Below, piece after piece: positions 60,251-64,000 of a stretch of 64,000 nt of DNA. This stretch comes from Paralvinella palmiformis (taxonomy: Eukaryota; Annelida; Polychaeta; Terebellida; Alvinellidae), in the NCBI GenBank assembly GCA_025642065.1, contig JAODUP010001209.1, forward strand, positions 1 through 64,000, read 5' to 3'. Each line of letters opens with the position of its first letter. Position 1 is the first letter of the stretch. The notes beneath the pieces were generated by a model. The model ran no database searches. It worked only from the letters and a program-made list of their open reading frames with translations, and had not been told where the DNA came from. The translations under genes were made by a program, and so were the position numbers.

Positions 60251-61164
60251 TCAATATTCTTTAATAATGCTGACGCATATTTTTATCTCATAACAACACT
60301 ATTGTTGCTTGTAGGGGCTATGTTTTTATCAGATGAATGGAATATTAATCAGTACTTAGCGATTTTTCAAAATAATAAAAATAATTCTTTTTTCAAATGT
60401 ATACAATATGCTATAATACATATATATTGGAATATATTGTCATTGTGGCATTGTGGCAATTCTCGATTTGCCTCCTCCGTAGAATATCTATATACATTAG
60501 ACATAAAACACAAAAAGTTAACTTTAGGACTTACACTATTTGTTTATTTAAAAATCCGTATTTGTTTCAGGCTGGTTTGTTATTTATGAATCAAGAAGAT
60601 GATATGCTAAATCTGTGTTTGTATTTCATATCGACCGTCACACTGTTTCACATGTCTACCTACGGAAATTAGTAGGCAAAGATTATTAAAATAGAATGTT
60701 TTAGGTTTGTAGAAACCCTCCAACCTACCTAAGTATGCAAATAATAAAGTAAGTAGTCCACCAAGTTGTCATGTAGTGTTTGTCTTAGGTGTCACCATAT
60801 GTATACATACGCAGACACGAATATACACAGATAAGCACATATGCGCACACACACACACACACGGACACATATGACTTTTCACGATGAAAACTACAATTCA
60901 GTTTTAAAGATTGTTTAAACAACTATATTTAGTTTTAGCAATGAAATGAAATATTAAAATATATTTCAAACGAATCACGGTATCTCAAATATTGTATTCT
61001 TAACAATGCTTCGAGTTTTATTAAAACAATCTATATACTGTATTCTCGTCTTGTCTCGTCAGCTAACATCATGTCATATGTGGTGTGGTATTGTATAATA
61101 AAATACAAAGTAGTGGCATATATCATCATATTCGTATATAAATCGTTGACGGTGGAGGTAAGGA
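60251..61164. other. No gene seen
   Basis: The 146-codon frame at 60,149-60,589 begins in the TATG repeat. Its unique part is hydrophobic but has no recognisable domain. A short CA run lies at 60,846-60,862. Confidence 0.45.
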
Positions 61165-61352
61165 AGCAATTACATATTTGATTTTCAGTTGTTAGCTACA
61201 TTAAATTTAAACTAATGTAGAAGTTTCATACAGATAAACGACAGGAATGGATAATTACTAAACCAAATTGATAATTTTGTACAATTACATATTGTATCTA
61301 ATGTCGACAACTCATCGTGTGACTATAATTGATAATTAGTATCTGTAATACC
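61165..61352 (-). repeat. Repeat E, copy 3, inverted partial
   Basis: CAGTTGTTAGCTACATTAAAT, ACTAATGTAGAAGTTTCATA, AAACCAAATTGATA, ACATATTGTATCTAA and TAATTAGTATCTGTAATACC are the complement, in order, of 48,160-47,975. Confidence 0.85.
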
Positions 61353-63285
61353 TCGTGCCACACGATGTGAGAGAAACCCGGACATTAATAGATGGTATAT
61401 GTTATTATTCTAGCACACTATCTATTAAGTTTTAATCTTTGTCGACGTTATTTGTCGCAGAAACACGATATATAATAATAGCCCAAATGGCAGTTATTTT
61501 CCGAGGCTGACAACCTCAAATGAGGGAGACGCCTATGGTCTGTAATTTACAGCATTACCACGGGGAGTAATTCTAAACAATTCCCGAATCGCCAACTTCC
61601 CGCACGGTATGACCATAACCGTGGGTAAATAGTCCCGCACTCTATCCATGAGGACAAATAGGCGGTTGTATTGCTTGTGATGGATAAAGGCCTTGTTTCA
61701 TTTTGCCTTCTGCAATAAGATTTATTTTAGATTTATTGTATATCTGAAATATTGTAGATTTCCTTTAGAAACCAACAAGTACATCAATAACAACAACAAT
61801 GAATAACCAGTATTAGAAATACACTAACATATAGCTATTCATATATTTACATGTATATTTACCCCGAAACCTTAATAGTATTTGAACAGGGGGGATCATA
61901 CGTAGTTAACTCCTAGCCCTCTCATTTCGTTTTCCACCTTTTAAACTTCACGCTAACTTAATTCCAATACCAACTTCATCTTCCAACTGAACACCAGCTT
62001 AGCGTTAGCGTAATCTTTAATATTGTAGATGCTTAATACTAAATAACATTGTAATTACCACTAGAGCTGGGATTATGTTCATATACATCAAATTTAATAA
62101 AGCACGAACACACTTAGGTTTATATTTTACATAAATGATCACCAGTTATTCCAAACGTTTTGTGTGTCCACAACAAAATAAGTTGGAACCGTCTCCTTTG
62201 TATTATTAGTCACTTAACACATCTAGGTAAATTTCGGAATTACTTTTATAGATACTTAGCCATATGTAAAATATTTATGTGTAACTGTACCATATTGAAA
62301 TACATTTTAATGTATCTCCCATAGATCAGATTACGACAGTACGCTCTCTTCCACCTGAGATGATTTAGAACCGGACATTAATCAAACAGTCATTACCAGT
62401 TTCATGTCAGATCCACTCATAGTTATAATAATAATAATAATAATAATATACGATTTGCATAGTACCTCATTCAACTATGCTGTTCAACAAATGTTACCTA
62501 ATATCCTTTTCCACCAAATTTTATCCTATCAGTTTTAGAAATACGTTTTTCATCAGAAGCCTATATATGACTCCCGATATGATTGTTAGAGCAGCACTAT
62601 TTAAAACCCGAGACTAACCTAATGTTTAATAACATCGAGACATATATTTAAATGTAGATCACATTTCTTATTTTTTTCGGTTTACCAAGTTTTTAGCTTA
62701 GATAAACTATATAAATGTAAATACATGTATTATTAAATTTTGGAAATCTTTTGTTAGGGATCACTCCAGTTTAATGAAGTAGAGATATATTTTGTCAGAA
62801 TGGAAATAATAAAGTTACCTGTATCTATATACAACTCTCCCCTACACTTATTCACCAATCCACGAACCAACTCACACTTCCACTGACTCACTGAGTCAGT
62901 GAGTTATTGACATTACATGATATGACATGATATCACACCGCATCGCATCACATGCTAACTTCATCAATTCTTTCATGAGAAAAACAATAATCATCAGGAA
63001 TAAGATCTTTTCTGGTTCCCCAAATAATAATAATAATTTCTCTATCGATGCAGTTATTATATTTAAAAGGAAAATGTTTGAAATGTTTCAACTGGTTTTT
63101 AAGTTGAAATCAAAGAGATAATCACGAAGTCTCCGAATACGTCACGTGATTTGGATCTACAGTCCACGTGGCTTTAGAAGAAATGTGTGGATCAACTTCT
63201 GCCACAGATAACAGCCATTACCAATTGGTCAAAGGATGAGTCAATGATGCCGTTGTGTTTGAAATGACCCACCATAATCCAGCTC
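61353..63285. other. No gene seen
   Basis: A GC-richer patch at 61,495-61,660 (ACCACGGGGAGTAATTC, CTTCCCGCACGG) is unrecognised. A short (AAT)n at 62,426-62,447 followed by ATACGATTTGCATAGTACC may be an L2-like 3' tail. A near-palindrome ACTGACTCACTGAGTCAGT lies near 62,882. Confidence 0.4.
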
Positions 63286-63289
63286 CTAA

Positions 63290-64000
63290 CGGAAATGGGT
63301 TAGATAAGGCAGATATGAGGAATTAACGTCCTAGATCTAGCCTTCCTTTCATCTCTATGCTTATTAAAAAGGTAGTAGCATGGTATACAGAAGAACAATT
63401 AAAACACAGTGACCTCGTTCACAGTTATCAGTATGCTTATCGTAGAGGTCACTCAAGAGAAACTGCTCTCTTTAAAGTGCACAGTGACAATCGTGATGCT
63501 CTTGATGAAGGACCCATGGCTGCATTAATTGTGCTTGATTTAACTGCAGTATTTCATGTAATCCATCATCCGATACTACACTACAGAAGCATTTAGTATT
63601 TGCCTTTGGTGTCAAGGAAAAGGCCTTAATTTGGATGAAGTCGTACCTCGCCAACAGCACGTGGTATGTTTCAGACACGAATAAAACATCACTAGATGTA
63701 TGTCTTCATTTTGGCGTACAAGAGGTATCGATTTGAAGGCCAAAGAATTACTGTATGTATACCTAACCAGTTCATTCCTATGTTGATAATACAGAAGTAC
63801 ACATGACTTTAAAGCCATGTGATAACTGGCATGACAGTTCATCTTCAATTAAAGTTTGTATTGTATTTTTATGAACAGCAACATGCTGGAATTAAATAAG
63901 GATAAGATCGAATTAATTGTGTTCTCATCCATATTAAGATGTGAAGAAAACTGAGATTCTTCGAGTTAAGGTAGGTCCATTTATACAAATGTTTCCATGG
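63290..64000 (+). pseudogene. L2/CR1-like LINE reverse transcriptase, frameshifted, runs off window
   Basis: RT domain in broken frames. Near 63,330-63,360 an SLPFISMLIKKVV stretch (compare NYRPISNLPF-SK--E). Then VHSYQYAYRRGHSRETAL, VLDLTAVFHVIHHPIL (motif A, first catalytic Asp kept, FD changed to FH), FGVKEKALIWMKSYL, HFGVQEVSI, YVDNTEVHMTLK (motif C, YADD changed to YVDN) and MLELNKDKIE-like sequence near 63,885. Mutated catalytic residues and several frameshifts show it is dead. It continues past the right edge. Confidence 0.85.

Noticed and set aside
60149..60589. 146-codon plus-strand open frame
   Set aside because: It starts in a TATG repeat. The unique part is hydrophobic and AT-driven, without a known domain.
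62882..62902. Near-palindrome of ACTGACTCACTGAGTCAGT type
   Set aside because: It is isolated, short and close to a decayed CACT/GAGT simple stretch. Nothing else supports a binding site.

Overview
This window looks like nuclear DNA of an invertebrate animal. It is AT-rich, full of simple repeats, and I see no intact protein-coding gene, rRNA, genuine tRNA or CRISPR array in it. The relics point to a mollusc or a similar lophotrochozoan: tRNA-derived SINEs, L2/CR1-type and Jockey-type LINE fragments, a THAP-domain transposase relic with an intron, and a degenerate copy of an uncharacterised multi-copy protein family that I recall from mollusc and cnidarian gene sets. The mollusc assignment is inference. 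The absence of bacterial operon structure is seen directly. The window is best read as a gene-poor intergenic stretch or a giant intron.

Layout. 1-1.3 kb holds a tandem array of a ~600-bp repeat (called F1 here), cut by a GT microsatellite. 3.2-4.1 kb is a LINE reverse-transcriptase fragment. 4.2-8.4 kb has microsatellites, a tRNA-like SINE-II piece and unassigned DNA. 8.5-13.6 kb and 17.6-22.3 kb are two long copies of a ~5-kb composite repeat (G5). Copy 1 was hit by an L2-like LINE, and that LINE was in turn hit by SINE-I with a 10-bp target duplication. Copy 2 carries SINE-II insertions, one with a 14-bp target duplication. Between them lie an inverted F1 copy (15.2-16.1 kb) and a 292-bp duplication. 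22.7-24.0 kb is the degenerate unknown-family pseudogene. 27.7-29.5 kb is the downstream half of G5. 31-33 kb is mostly simple sequence, including a tetranucleotide array that switches strand. 34.2-35.5 kb is the THAP/DDE transposase relic.

40.7-41.1 kb holds a second SINE-I and 42.6-42.9 kb a third SINE family. 44.3-46.4 kb holds two LINE fragments on the minus strand. 47.5-48.3 kb is repeat E, also present at 26.3 and 61.2 kb. 49.2-50.5 kb is a Jockey-like LINE relic with gag-like zinc knuckles and an endonuclease. 51.8-53.6 kb and 57.2-58.8 kb (inverted) are further G5 half-copies, each ending in the same series of microsatellites. 54.25-55.5 kb is the longest F1 copy, interrupted by SINE-I. 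63.3-64.0 kb is an L2-like reverse transcriptase running off the window.

The most informative results are the reconstructed repeat families (F1, G5, E, H), the nested insertion order, and the conserved microsatellites attached to fixed points of F1 and G5. Similarities were judged by eye. Percent identities, exact boundaries and family names need alignment and database searches that I could not run.
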